A stretch of DNA of 64,000 nt from Rhea pennata (lineage: Eukaryota; Chordata; Aves; Rheiformes; Rheidae). The notes under the pieces were generated by a model that did no database searches, was not told the DNA's origin, and saw only the letters and a program-made list of their open reading frames with translations. Below, one piece after another: positions 13,803-26,250 of the stretch. The DNA is taken from assembly GCF_028389875.1 (NCBI RefSeq), contig NC_084677.1, positions 9,962,017-10,026,016 on the forward strand, written 5' to 3'. Each line of letters starts with the position of its first letter. Positions within the stretch are counted from its first letter, which is position 1. Position numbers and translations under genes: made by a program.

Positions 13803-16494
13803 GCCCTGAGAACTAGATGCCAGCTGAAAAGCTGTCAGTAAATTTGGAACAGCTTTGCATGTCAAGTTGATTATAGCAGTGAATAAGAGGAATTACCAGG
13901 AGAATGAACCATGCAGCGTGCAGTTTTTAACTTCAGTTTCCCCACGGTGTCTCCTGTCTCATTCTCCAGGTTCCTAGGGTGCTCATGATATTATCAAGCT
14001 GTCAAATTCCCTTTCACAAAATCCTTTACTGTGAGCAGCTCATTCCTGCTATTTGCTCCACTTCCTCCCTGTGCAGTCACTGGAAACTTTACGTTCAGGG
14101 GTTCCCCCCTCCAGAACCGAGTGCCATTAATAGCATCCTTTGTCTGATTTCCTGCAATATGGAAAGCCGCTTACTCCACAGCTTTAGTCCCACACTAATT
14201 CTGGGAACGAGCCTGGGCTGCTGAGGACGGCAGGTTCTCCCCGTAGGTACACATCTAGTGTGCTGACGCCCGGATGTCTGGCAGCAGAGGATGTTTAGTG
14301 TTCTTTGGGGTGGATCAGACGGTCATCTTCTCTGTGCAAAGATAGTAACAAAGTAGTTGCTTGTTCTATGAATTTCCATGAAATTAACAGTTTTCAGGCT
14401 GAGGAGGGTGGCCTTAAAGGAATGCAATAAAGAGGAACCATTCTAACAAAAACATAAAATTGCTTTTGAATTGAATGAAAATTGTATGTGGCTGTGCATG
14501 AAGGGGTGCTGTGGAAATGCAAGCTGGTCAGGGTCTTAAAAACCTGTTTCATTTAAGCAAATGGAAGTGGATTAATGATCTTTGAAATATTTGACTTGAA
14601 AGTAAAATCGTGAATCCATATTGAAGTTAAGAATTTAGTTGCGCTGAATTTCCTGCTACCTTTGGGTATGAAGGAAGGAGTGATTCCAGTGATGGACTGG
14701 AAATCGCGTGTGCTGAGTGGGAGTTTTTATATTGAAGTTCTTACTTGGGCAGTCGTTGCTGAGACATGTGAAGCCCAGTGTGAAATGGAGCTGCTGTAGG
14801 GCCGTCTCACATGTAAATGATGATTGCTATTTCAGCTCTGCATACCTGTCTTGATTTCTTAAAATGGTAAACTTCAGGTTTCTCCTATCGTCGCTACTGG
14901 AGCGTGCAAAGCAGTGCTGGAAGCCTGTTTGAGGAGCGAGGCAGGCGTTCCCGTCCGAGGCAGCTGGGCCCTTCCTGCCAGGGAGGCTTGTTGGAGATCC
15001 GTTACAGATGGTCCAAGAGCAGCGGGCACAGAAGAAAGGCAAAACCTGGGAATAAAGTGTTGGGATGGGAAGTGCCTCCTTGACTGATTCTGCATTCAGG
15101 CAGCGAGCAGCAATGGAGTCATTTTGCACTGGCTATTACTGAAACCCCTTTTTCTTTTGTGTGTGCCAGTCTCTTGCCATGCCATTGAAATGCGTGATGG
15201 GGAACAGGACTTGCGCCAGAATGATGCAAAATTAGTGGGATTGGCCACTAATTTACTGTGTGTCCTACTTTAGTGTAACCATATTGGCTTCTTTTGGTCT
15301 GGTCTTTTCCATGTGGATATGTTTCATGTTTGTCAAAAATAAATGATCTTTTTTGGCTGAAGTAGTTTTCACCCTGATACAGTGTTGAATACCCTAAGGG
15401 TGTACACTACCATAGCAGTACCAAGGCAGAAACAAACTCCTAGTATGTATTCCTAAAGCCTTGGCTGTTTTTGAGGGGCTTATTGGCATCGCATGAATGG
15501 GCTGGTAACTAAATGAAGGATTGCTGAAGCTAATCTCTGTGAGAATCCTCTTTAATGAGCTAATGAGGTGTTCTTAAGGGTCCCTCCATACACAAATTCT
15601 AATAAGAGTTTTTTCCAACTTATCAAGTGGTAAAGCTCGGATTTGCATCGCGGCTGATAACGCGGATGATGAATAGCTTCTGCTGTTGAGGAAAAATACA
15701 TTTTGGTTCTGAGGTTAAAACTGTGCAGGGGACCAAAAAATGCTGTCCTATCTGCATTTTCTTTACCTTTTCATTCGGTATATTGATTAATGTACTCAAA
15801 GTGGAAGTGCAGTGCTGAACCCTCAGTCCTTCCAAAGGCTGAAAATCCGTAGCTGTGCTGATAGGATATATGGTGGATATGTTTGTTCTGTGAATTTCCT
15901 AAATTATTTGTTTTGCAAGAAACTTTGCAACAAGGCAAAAGGCTCAGAAGGTGCAAAGCGCACAATTACTTTTTTTTTTTTTTTTTTTTTATCAGTGAAA
16001 AGGGTGAAAAAACTGTTGATTTGTTAACATTAGTTATCTATTTGGTCCTTTAAAGATCAGTGTTACCAAATCTTGTGTTGTAAACTTTCCTAGGAAGATG
16101 CAATTTATTTTTTTTCTCCCTTTCTCTTAAAGCTTGAATTTAATAAGTTTTGGCTGAGGAAAAATCTGGTCTTAAATTGATTTATGAGGGATGATATTCC
16201 CTAAAAATACAGTTTCTAAAAATAAAATTCTTCTAAGCTAAATCAGAAAAATATGGAAAACAAGTCTTAGTGGAATTAGGGTGTCATACACTGTGCTATT
16301 TGTCTCATCTTGAATGGTTTTTTACAGCTACGTGTGAATGAGAGGTTGCAACCTTGCTCCTTATGCAGACTTCTATGTATCTGACATTGCAAAGTGAATT
16401 TCTGCAATGCATCTCACTTACCAAGAAATAGCTACGTTTATTTACGTGATGGCTGGTAAGCAGACGGAGAAGGAGGGGTTTTAACTGTACATGA

Positions 16495-16516
16495 GTGTGT
16501 GTGTGTGTGTGTGTGC
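16495..16516. repeat. (TG)n microsatellite
   Basis: Eleven TG units followed by the alternating purine-pyrimidine stretch CACACGCATGTGCATGTG. The whole has Z-DNA potential. A simple repeat. Confidence 0.9.
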
Positions 16517-17164
16517 ACACGCATGTGCATGTGATGGGGGGATCAGGAGCGGCGGTGGCAGGAAGGTGTCCGTCCCGCCTGTCGACGGAGCGGGCAGAGC
16601 TGCAGTGCCGGGCCTTTCCCGTTCACCTGAAGGCAAGCTTGCGGCTGTCAGACGCAATCTGCCTTTAGTGCAATCTGCGGGTTTCATTACTGTGCTGTTT
16701 ACTCCCTGTTCCAGGTCATTAATGGATTTGTTCGTTAAGACCTCCCCTCGGCTCAGCACAACGCCATTTATCATTATCATTTGTTTACAGACCTGTAGCC
16801 AATTCTTGATTCTGGTACTGTGCACTGGTCTTTTCCAAGTCTTTTTGGATTAATTTTTCAATTAGGGTTTTGTGAGATACAGTATCGGATGCTTTCCTGA
16901 AATCCAGAAAATGTGACCTCCGCTGTGTTCCTTTTGTCCGATCTCTCTGTAACTATATCAAAGAACAAATAAAGCAATTAAATTTGTCTGGCGGGCTTTA
17001 TACTTTGTAAAGCTATAAAAGCTGCTGCTCCTCGTTCTGTTACCCTCAAGAGCCTTAGCTGGATTTTTTTTTTAATAATAACAAAGCTGTCTTCCCCCTG
17101 TCCCCCTCCTTTTCCCTCTTAGAATACCTAGGGCCATATTCTCTGCTGTTTGTGGTTGTCTGTG

Positions 17165-17169
<5 letters not shown>

Positions 17170-17225
<56 letters not shown>

Positions 17226-17263
17226 ACCATATATTTTTATATATTATAAATATTATATATAGG
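17170..17263. repeat. (AT)n microsatellite with AT-rich extension
   Basis: About 26 uninterrupted AT units to 17222, then a degenerate AT-rich tail. It can extrude a cruciform and is likely length-variable between individuals. Confidence 0.92.
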
Positions 17264-17384
17264 TATGTGTATGAGATAGCAGAATGGACATACTCGCTGG
17301 AATGGTCCAAGCTCTGGAAGTGGAAGATGTAGTGGAAATCTCCCTTTTTTTTAATTTAATTTTATTATTATTTTTTAAATCGGG

Positions 17385-17780
17385 GCTGTGCAGACTCGCA
17401 CCGCGTAGGGAGCTGGGCTGCCGCCGTATCAGCCTCTCCGGTTCGCCCGGCTGTCCCGCCCGGGAGCGGCGGCGGCCGGCAGCTCCTCCGCCAGCTGGCC
17501 GCCTGGCGCGGTCTCTCACTCGACTTGGAAGCTTCTTGCGGCTCCTCCTGGGCTGTTCGTTCAAGTTTTCCTTTAGCGGTTCCCCTATTTGCCGGGTGTG
17601 ATTTTGTTCCGCTGGCGCGTTTGCCCGGAAGCCTGGGGCGCGCCTGCGCTTTGCGGAGGGTGGCAGCCCCCGCGGGCAGCGCGCCCCGGGGCTGGCGCGC
17701 GGCGTGGCGGAGCTTTCGCCTTTAAACGCCACGCTCGTGTGCCGAGCCGGACTGCGGTCCCCCCGCCCACGCTGTGCCTT
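17385..17780. promoter_or_regulatory. CpG island, no assigned gene
   Basis: About 400 bases of very GC- and CG-rich sequence with abrupt edges: an AT/T-rich stretch lies just 5' and normal AT-rich DNA returns after about 17800. Several overlapping open frames on both strands follow from the base composition. No strong donor or coding signature lets me choose a strand. It could be an internal (orphan) island, an alternative promoter or an enhancer RNA start site. Confidence 0.45.
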
Positions 17781-20282
17781 CTCTCTGCCGCTTTTTATAG
17801 TGCTGGGTTTCTCTATAAATACAGACTCTTCGTCTAACTCCATTAAAGTTGTAAAAATGTTGCTGAAGGGCATGTATCTTTTTCTTTTTTTTTTTTTTTT
17901 TTTTCCATCTTTCTACCTCCAGAGGTATTAATAATTTACATCCACAACTGTGAGTATATCCATATGCTGCCAGGGTGGCCTCGCCAGCGGTGACAGCGTA
18001 TGCTGGAGAAGGGGAAGCGAAACCGTGCCGCTCTTGGTGCAGAGGGCTGGACAGGGCGAGCCCCGGCTCCTTCAGCATCATCAGCAAATACTGCAGTATC
18101 CATCAGATTAGTGCACATGCGTATATATAATTTTTTAAAAAATTTATTTTTAAATTTTTTAGCATATCTGCCTTTTATGGTGGAAGCTGTTGGCTGCCTG
18201 AAGTGATGCAAGGCTCTGCAGTTTGTTAGGACAGCTGCACAACATAGCAAAGCTGCTGCCTGTGCCAGCGCTCAATAAATTATTAAAGAGCACAGAACAA
18301 TTGACCCTTGCCCTGCGTCGGAAAGATACCTCATTCTTAAGCACAGATTGGAAAAGGTGATGTCGGAGCAGCTGTGCCGTATTACGTGTCAGCGCTGAAA
18401 GATAAGCCTGCGCTGAGTTAATAAAGTGAGATGTTAACTGTCTCTGCCAGTACCTGGGAGACAGCAGGTCTGACCCAGGTAGCTAACAAATTCAGAACGT
18501 CAAAACAGAACTTGGGCAGCATGTCCTGCGAGGCCAGATGTATTTTATAGATATTGAGACAGCTCCCTAAAGCCCCCTGCGCCCCGCTGCGGCTGACCCC
18601 GGCTGAGTTTGGGAATCTCAGCTGAGCGGCAGCAGCAGTGCGCGCTCAGCTGCTATCCCGCGCTGAAGGCACGCATCCTGCAGGCGTCATTTGTAACTAG
18701 CGTTTAGGATTTGCAGGCTCTGTCCGTGTTCAGTAAGCTATCGTGGATTTATTTGGGGAGGGATTGGGGAGGGATGCCTTACTGAGGCATTTGAGGGGTC
18801 TGAGCTATTTCTGCACGCTGGCTCTTACTGCAGACTAAAGAATAGTAACTGCAGCCACGACTCAAGGGTCAAGCTGCAGTTCAGGTTTTGCAAGTGACTT
18901 CAGTTTTCTGTAAAACTCCAGCAGGTGAGAAGAGTCTTGTCTCAGCTGCAAGGCAGGAAACCAGTAGGTCTTAAACTCAGCTTCGCTGCCCTTTGACTTC
19001 TGGATGAACGTGCGGTTTAAGACTTGGCAAAATACACAGATGCTCTGCTGTGTTGGGTGCTGGGCTGGCTCCCAGGCAGCTTTTTGGCTTATAGGAGCTT
19101 TACTGATCCACTGTGCTAGCCAAGAATTAGTCTCTTTTTTCCCCTGTAACCAGTAGCTATTAAAGAGACTTCGGTTGTTTCTGGAGGTGAGATATTGCCA
19201 GCTCTATCCAAAGTCATTCGGTACGTCTCTCTTTCGACCAGCACGTTATGCTCTACCAGTTGATGGACGTGTGCACCTCACCGGGTGTGGAAGGAGGAAT
19301 CTGCACCAAGCTGTATAAAGCTACTTGGGGCTAAGCAGCTGTCAACTGATGCCTCCTCCTTTGCATTTCAAGTCCTGCTGACTTGTTCCAAGAAAATGTA
19401 AAAGTACTGCGCTTTCTACAGCTGAGCTGCAGCTGAATAAAAATGACCTGACTGACTAGGCCCCTTTGCATTTCTGATACCGCTGTCACAGACTTGGTAT
19501 CTAGCTTATTAGGGCTTTCTAATGCCCTCTCTCATGTGGAAGAGCCGCCACCCTATGCGGGGGGATGGCAAGCCTTGGCCGCGCTCAAGCATGAGTTGAT
19601 GAAATTACTTGCTGTTGCACTATTTTTACTCTCTTATCATGGGTTACCTTCACCCCTTGATAATCTAAACTCTCCCCCCACTTTGCCCCCCAAATACACT
19701 CTGAGGGAAGGAAGAAGGCTGTAAACATTTTGAAGATTTTAATAATATATTGTATTTACTCTTAAATCAAATAATTTGATCTTTTGTCTTGAAATTGTTT
19801 GTCACAAATGATGTCTCCATATTTCTACCTTTATGTGCTGCTTTCCCCTTTTAGTAAGTATCTTTCCGTGGTTTTGTTTCTTCCCGCCTATGCTCCAGCC
19901 TTACCTGCTCAGGGTGGTTCTTGTCCAAAGGTAGATTGCAGGTGACTTCAGTGCATTTGTATTTTCATTTTTGTTTTCTGCATACTAATTTTCTCCTTGA
20001 AACTCCTATGTATGCTACAGCTAAGTACAACGAGAATAACTCATGGCTTGTAGAGCAAAAATCTGCATTTTGCGCCTGTGTTGTGTACCTTGCAGGTGTT
20101 GACCACGGGAGTGCTTCTGCGGAGCTGACGGTGAAATCACAGGTGCTTGACCTTGAATTGCGGTGGGTGTGCTGGTTCAAGCTGACCTCCCATCCTGGCC
20201 GTTTCTCAGTAAGCTAAATGAGGAAGTGATCTTCATTTAAAAGAATTTTTCTCCAGTGGTGTATTTTTAGTTGGCATCACTT
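17781..20282. other. Intron-like non-coding DNA with possible regulatory element
   Basis: No gene is supported. T about 20 lies at 17883-17903 and an AT palindromic stretch near 18130-18160. The 18260-18680 stretch mixes TAAT, AGATAAG and CAATTG-type motifs with moderate GC and little low-complexity sequence, which is how vertebrate enhancers often read, but I cannot test conservation. Open frames are short and unrecognised. Confidence 0.5.
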
Positions 20283-20650
20283 CTCCAGCCGGTTCGCCGT
20301 GTAGCCGCGCAGGCGCGTCATCGCCGCGGCGGAGGGCCGGCCGGGGCCGCGCGGGCCGCCCTCGCCGCCGCCGCCAGCAGCGGGCACGCTGATGGCGAGG
20401 CAGCGAGCGAAGCGGGCGCCTGCAGGATGCCGGGGCTGGCGTCGCCGCGCGCCCGGGGCTCCCCGCGGCCTCCGGCGGGCCGCTCGCCCGCTCCGTCTCC
20501 GCTCCGTGCCCTCTGCGCAGCGCGGCGGGGTGCGGGGCTCGCGGAGCGGGATGGCCGGCTGCCCGTCTCGGCGCCCTTCGGGCGCGCGACAGCAAGCCGG
20601 ACGCGCCGCGGGCCGCTTCTGCTGGTGCTCGGGAGCCTCCTGCCCTCCCG
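20283..20650. promoter_or_regulatory. CpG island, no assigned gene
   Basis: About 370 bases extremely rich in CG with sharp edges. Read on the minus strand, a start codon at 20317-20319 in the context GCGGCG-ATG-A opens a 14-codon frame to a stop at 20275-20277, and a weak donor-like GTGATG sits at its end. On the plus strand a donor-like GTAAGG lies near 20700. Frames of 135-155 residues on both strands are Arg/Ala/Gly/Pro-rich, as CpG islands give. A promoter or bidirectional start site is plausible. No gene can be assigned. Confidence 0.45.
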
Positions 20651-22175
20651 AGAGCCCTGGCTTCAGCAGACGCTTTCTTTCCAAGCCCTTGCAGCTGTAG
20701 TAAGGAGTGGAAAAGCTGGTGTGTTAATAATGCAGTAATTTCTGCCTGAGAAATACTATTAACATTGAAACAGGGTTAGTGAAAGAAATGGGACAGATGT
20801 GCTAATTTCCGGTTTTGCTACTTCTAGTTCAGTCTGTCATTGAATATTTGTTCTTAATGCGTAGTAGGAAACATTCCCTGTGGTCTTTTCCTTTCCCTTG
20901 GTTTCTTTCTGGAGAATAAAAAGAGTTTAATAATGCCTTTTCACCTGTATAGCAGAGCCTCCCAGAAGTTTAAGATGTTCAGCAGAAATAATAAAATTGT
21001 TTGCCACTGCCCGTAATAACAAGCTGAAGAGTCCCGCTGCAATTTTTATGGAATTGGTATCTTTGCTTGAATGCCCCATTTGCAGACCAGTTACGCTGAA
21101 GCTTCTAGTTTCTGTGTAGGTTAGTAATAGTGAGACCTTCTTTCTTTTCCACTTTATACAAACTCTCATACAGAGCCTGTGAAATGATGCTAAACCAAAG
21201 GAAAAAAAAGGGGGAAAAGGCAGACTACTGCTGTGCAGGTCCCACTGATGATGTTTATCCCTCCCCTCTAAACCATTGCTGCTCTTGCTGGTGCAAAGTG
21301 TAACCATGGGCAGTGCAGCAGAAAGCAGATTCGCAAAGAACATTTTCAGGTTCCGGTTTCTGCTTATCTAAATGAATCCTGTAGCTCAAGCTGTCCCCTT
21401 TAGGAAGCGCCTAAGCATGCTGGAGGTGTTGCTGCTGTGGTACCCTTGCCTTGCTGGTGGGCATCAGCTGGCTGATGTGAGAGCTGCCCATAGTTCTCCC
21501 AGCCCGCTCCGGTACGCCTCTTGCTGCACACCCACCCCATCCAATTGCACTGAAAATGCCGTGTGCTCAGTGCCCGGCACGCCACTCTGCAGGGTGCTTG
21601 CACCACCTCTGGTATGTTACCTGGCTTTCTTCTCTCCATTTACAAGAGAGATGGTGAGAAACATGGAAATGGCAGTCCAGGAGGTCCCTTCCAGTCCTGT
21701 TTTTTTCTGTTTCCTCTGAGTATCTAAAGTTTTTGAGCAAAATTTGAACATACAGTAAAAACCACAAGCTGGCAGCCTAACAAAACAGCAGGTCACAAAA
21801 TGAGTCAGTGTAAGACACAAAGCCACAGTGCCCTGGCATAGCTGTAGCCCTGAATTGCAATTTGTAAAAACAGTGCTGCCCACACACCAAGATGTTGTTA
21901 TGTGGTCCTCGCTTGCAGCAGACAGACGTGTTGGAGAGGGCTTGTTTAGTGCTACTTTTTGATGAATATTTTATGTCTTTGTCTGAAATTGCAGTTTTAG
22001 AGGAAGAAGTCTTTGGTGATGCTGGCGTTTGTTATTGCTACTTGCTTCCTTTATCCATCCCCTAATGGCTTGTTCCTGAGCCTTAGGCCATTGGGCCACC
22101 CTCACACTTGTATCCTGGACTGGATGAAGGACCTGGTGCTCCTGTGGCGTAACATACCAGAAGTAAAAAAATTGA

Positions 22176-22242
22176 CCCGCCCCCCCCCCCCCCCAAAGAA
22201 AAAAAAAAAAGAAAGAAAGAAAAGAAAAGAAAAGAAAAAAAG
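22176..22242. repeat. Poly-C tract joined to GAAA-rich purine tract
   Basis: About fifteen C are followed directly by about 48 purines of GAAA/GAAAA type. Simple-sequence DNA, prone to slippage and to triplex or G4 structure on the opposite strand. Confidence 0.85.
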
Positions 22243-22830
22243 CACTCTTTAGGCTGGATTAATTCCCCCATTCAGGTCTCAGCCCAGTTATGTAAAAATT
22301 TGTGTGGCACCACTGAGGGAGCATGGTGTTTCTGGGGTGAGGGCACCTTACAGTAGCCACAGCCTTGGGGTATCAAGCCCAAATTCAAGTCAGTGTTACC
22401 ACCTGCAAGGGAGAGAGGTGAGGTAGTCCATGTCAGCTTGGTGAAGACCACCATGTGGTGCAGGACTCTTTGCACTGCCTGCTGCACTTATCGAAGCTGG
22501 ACAGAACTACTCAGGGACCCAGAGAGACCACCCCAAAGTTGCAGAGAGGAACAGGGAGCAGAGCATGGCCTCGCAGGTCTGGCCGGGGCAGCAGACAGGG
22601 TTTGGTTGAGCCTGAGCTCTGGACCTTCCTGTAGTCAGCCTTGGGACTATCACCAAAAATGTGTGTGATTAGACAGAGGCACCAGCTATTGTATTCAGAC
22701 CTGCTGTCTCTTGAAGTAGTTCTGAAAAAACACTTTTTGTTAAGTGGTAGAGAGACTTGTCCTTTGGTTAACGTCTTAGCCGGTGACCGAGGGGGTTCAG
22801 CTCGGCCCCTTGGTTCTCTCACTCTTCCTA

Positions 22831-22893
22831 TGTGACCTTGGAATTAGTTGGTTTATTGGTCTGAACCTCAGTTCCTCTAACTCTTACCATCCT
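22831..22893 (+). mobile_element. Possible MIR SINE core relic
   Basis: TGTGACCTTGG followed about 20 bases later by CTGAACCTCAGTTCCTC resembles the core of the ancient MIR SINE (TGTGACCTTGGGCAAG, then CTGAGCCTCAGTTTCCTC). The match is short and diverged and rests on my memory of the consensus, so chance is possible. Confidence 0.4.
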
Positions 22894-23520
22894 TAAGTTT
22901 TGTTTTTGGAAAGTGACAATATGTTTGTGAAAACAGCTGTCTCTGCGGTAGTAACCTCCTATTAAAAATACAGTAGCCAAAAGCATGTGTACTCAGTGTC
23001 ACCTCTCAATAGTGCATATATTCTTTCTCTGATCAGTCTTTAAACATGATAAATGTCTCATATCATTTATATAGCAATGTGGTATTGTTTACACTCAAAT
23101 TTCTCTCCAGCTTTCATTGATCACTGGAACTAGAGATTAATGATTCATAAAATTTGAGAAATGGCAATCTGGAATTTCAGCTAGGGTGATTGCTTCAGGG
23201 CTTAGACCTCACGAATCTCATGGTGTTTTGGCAGGCTGCTGTGATGTGGTGGAGTGTAAGTAGAACACATACAAACTAGCAAAATTTAACTCAAAGTGAT
23301 ACCAGTTATTTTGTGGTTTATCCCTCAGATTTTCCCTGAATGGACTTGGACCAGTGATAAGAAACGGGAGCATTGCTCTCTGATTCGGAAGGTTTTCATT
23401 AACAGCTGCTAGCAATCAATGAGAGCAGGCAAATTAAATAGCCTATAACTGAGAAGCACATGCAGGAGGAGGCAATCCATACCTTTCCAGCATGGGTGAA
23501 ATGGGTTATTATCTTGATGC

Positions 23521-23573
23521 TTTTCTTCTCTCTGTCTCTGTCTCTCTCTGTCTCTCTCTCTCTTTTTTTTTTT
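23521..23573. repeat. CT/GTCT pyrimidine microsatellite
   Basis: About 50 bases of almost pure pyrimidine (TCTCTG and TC units, then T11) ending in TAG. Mechanically it reads as an extreme polypyrimidine tract of a splice acceptor, but a simple repeat explains it as well. Confidence 0.8.
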
Positions 23574-25599
23574 AGGTTTGTTTAGCTTAGTGCAGTCATA
23601 ACCTATAAACAGGTAACAGAAACTGCATGGGAGTGTTTCAAGGGATCAAACACAAATAGGATGTTTGAACTAGTCTAGGTAGTAATGGCTCCTGTGAATG
23701 TTTGCTCATATTTGCCACTGGCTATAACTTCTGTTACTTCTTGTTGTCTGGTTCTGCTCTGTTCTCCTATCTGATGACCTTTCTGTCACTGTTTATGGGT
23801 GGTAATAAGTGATCATGTCAGCAGTTGTACAAAAAGACAAGTAACTAACTGATTTCCATGTAGCATAACTGCAGTTACATCGTTTTTTGCCCCTTTGCTG
23901 ATGAAATGGTTACTCTAATACTTGTGGTAGAGTTGGAAGCTGATGTTGCTTTCTGCTTAGGGCAAGAAATTAAATATTGCTGTGCAAGATGCTCTTCCTG
24001 ACATAGATCCTCTGGTTCTCGTTTGCTCTGGGTGATTAGGAGCCTCTTGCTTATGTGGAGTAACTTCTTGAACTGGGATACAGTGAGAGATAGTACCATT
24101 GTCTAACAAAATAGCATCAGCTGGAATTTTCAGGAGGATTGTGAATTTGTCTGTTGCTGTGATTTTTGGAAAGTCTGGCCTTTGCTATTTGAACCTAATT
24201 CTCTGATTTTTTTTTTTTTTTTTTATTGCATCTCTGCATTGCCTTTTTTCCTAACGAGCAGCTGACTTTCTGTGATAGTGCGTATATGCTGGGAGCTAGC
24301 CAGACAGTGTAAACTAAAGTGTGTATTTTAATGTGTATTTTGCTATTATTGGCCTCACAGTTGCACTGAGAATCTCTCATGTAGTTGGCAAGTGCTTGGT
24401 GTATGTAGCCCTTGATACTGACTTCTGACCTCTTGGGACCAAAACACCTAGAAGTATAGTAGATGCAAAACTTGGTATCCATTAATGAAAGGCATTCACT
24501 GTTTCAAAATCTATGTTCATTTCCAGCTCCTGCTTTATGATTGCATTGCAGAAATGCTTTAATTTTGACCCTCCTGACTGTAAGAAGAATGAAGTCTCTT
24601 TGTTTGCATTAAATGGCACAGTCTTAGCCATGGTAGCAGTTCTGGACTCTTCTGCTTTATTTGGTCCAAGGGATGTGATAATTTCCTGCGTGATGGGCAG
24701 AGAGGTGCCTCTGCACCCTTGTCCTGTGCCCACGCAGGTGGCGAGCTCTTAGCACTAAGGCTGTCTTCAGAGGTCTCACTGCACGCAGCAGTTTCAAGTA
24801 GGAGGTAGTGGTCCATACAGTGAGTAGGATGCCTGTGTTCGTTTTCTTCTGGTTAATTTTTGTCATTTGCTTTTTTTTTTTTAATTCGGTTGAAAACAAA
24901 TTCAACATCCGACTGACAGGTTTGGATCTAAAATGCCTCATGCATAGCTCGGTGTTGGATATCATTATTTATGCAGATAAGTGTAATTCAAATTGCAGCT
25001 GTATAAATATATTTACCAGGTCATTATGCATCATTTAGAATGTCAAAGCCATAACATTGTGCTTTAAGAGGCCCTTCCAAAGCATAACCTGTGCAACTTT
25101 TTCCTCCTGTGTTTATGATACTTGTTGTGAGCAGAAACATGAAAATTTCCATCCATCTCCAGTATAGCCACACATTCATTTATTTATCTTGCTAAATAAC
25201 TTCTTACCTTATTATGAGAGAAGTAATTACAAAAAAGAAATCTGCATTTTAATATCAGGTTGGCTACTGTTTATTTTATTGAGGGGAAGGGGAGGGAATG
25301 CTGTCCTCAAGAGCACGATGCTATCAGGAGTCTCTTGCACTCATTAGTGGCACATTTCACATAATTAGACTCTCAACTTGGAAATGTGTGGATTGCAAAT
25401 GCAGCAAGGTTAATTGTCTGTCATGCAGCACACATTAGAATATAGATAAACTTTAAAACCGTTAGTCTTTGTTTCTTGTCACGGTAAAGCTTATTTTGCT
25501 AAAATCTAAAACTTTGAGGCTTGCAGGAGTTGTATGTGCCTTTGAGCATACCCTGCTGTTGTAGCTTCTTCTGTTCTAACGTGAGCCTGCTTTTCCTTT

Positions 25600-25720
25600 A
25601 TTTTTATTTTTATATATATATATATGTATGTATGTATATGTATATATATGCATACACACATTTATATATATATTTATTTTTATATATATAAATAAATATA
25701 TTTGTATATATAAAATATTT
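25600..25720. repeat. TA/TATG-rich low-complexity stretch
   Basis: Irregular TATATA, TATG and TTTA units over about 120 bases. A degenerate microsatellite. Confidence 0.8.
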
Positions 25721-26073
25721 AAGCATGATTCTTTAGAGCCACATCTTTAAGTGATTGCAGTTACAATTTGGAACAGCTCCTATAGTAATTACTAAAGATC
25801 AAGCCCTAAAATGACTCATTTTAATGATACCAATCATCTCAATGTCAAAATTCTTGTTTAAAGGAAGAATTAGGTGAAAGTCAATGGAACAGTCGTCTTT
25901 TTCCAGACGGACTTTGAATGCTAATCTGCAAGGAATTGGAGCGGCTCTGCCAGTGGTGCTGCAGGTTGTCTCGGCACACGGCCATCCCCTCGCTGCAGTG
26001 GGGCTGCAGCTGCGTGTCCTGTCGGGGCCAGAGCTCGCTGCTGCCTGGTTGTGGCTTCTGGCAGGTTAGGACA

Positions 26074-26250
26074 CACAGAATCACAGAAGGGTTGAGGTTG
26101 GAAGGGACCTCTGGAGGTTAACCCTCCTGCTCAAGCAGGGTCGACTAGAGCACATTGTACAGGATCGTGTCCAGGTTGTTTTTGAATATCTCCAGAGAAG
26201 AAGACTGTACAATCTCTCAGGGCAACTTGTGCCAGTGCTCTGTTACCCCA
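26074..26250 (-). mobile_element. CR1 LINE 3' end, minus strand, diverged
   Basis: Read on the minus strand this is the 3' part of CR1. The plus strand begins with ACAGAATCACAGAAGGGTTG (the decayed terminal tandem), then GGTTGGAAGGGACCTCTGGA and CCTGCTCAAGCAGGGTCGAC, and later TGAATATCTCCAGAGAAG and GGGCAACTTGTGCCAG. These are standard CR1 3' motifs in reverse order. It covers the C-terminal codons of ORF2 and the 3' UTR but no open frame survives. Older than the 9292 copy judging by substitutions and a gap-like shortening. Confidence 0.9.

Larger units (their letters stand above)
9703..17169. other. Intron-like non-coding DNA
   Basis: No gene can be supported here. It contains an A-rich purine tract at about 10340-10381, a T13/A11 tract near 10627-10658, three tandem GGCATT units near 11080-11098, a T19/A13 inverted tract at 13771-13802, T about 22 near 15969-15990 and a TG run at 16495-16516. 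GC rises at 12300-12440 and at 12980-13215, the latter with many CG dinucleotides but too short for a confident island. The 151-residue frame at 10709-11164 matches no family I know and contains an ordinary poly-T stretch, so I treat it as chance. Confidence 0.55.
20651..26073. other. Intron-like non-coding DNA
   Basis: No gene is supported. The stretch includes a C15/purine tract at 22176-22242, a possible MIR relic at 22831-22893, a pyrimidine repeat at 23521-23573 that ends in a splice-acceptor-like TAG, T about 17 near 24209, and a TA/TG-rich stretch at 25600-25720. Between 25040 and 25460 the sequence is complex and rich in homeodomain-like TAAT/ATTA cores. The 103-138 residue frames are unrecognised. 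Confidence 0.55.

Noticed and set aside
17253-17873. 206-residue minus-strand open frame
   Set aside because: Covers a CpG island and the end of an AT microsatellite. Composition explains it and no family is recognised.
20271-20738. 155-residue plus-strand open frame
   Set aside because: CpG-island shadow. Minus-strand frames of similar length cover the same bases.
21650-21720. CR1-like GGAGGTCCCTTCCAG near 21682
   Set aside because: Only about 15 bases resemble CR1, with no supporting motifs either side. Called chance.
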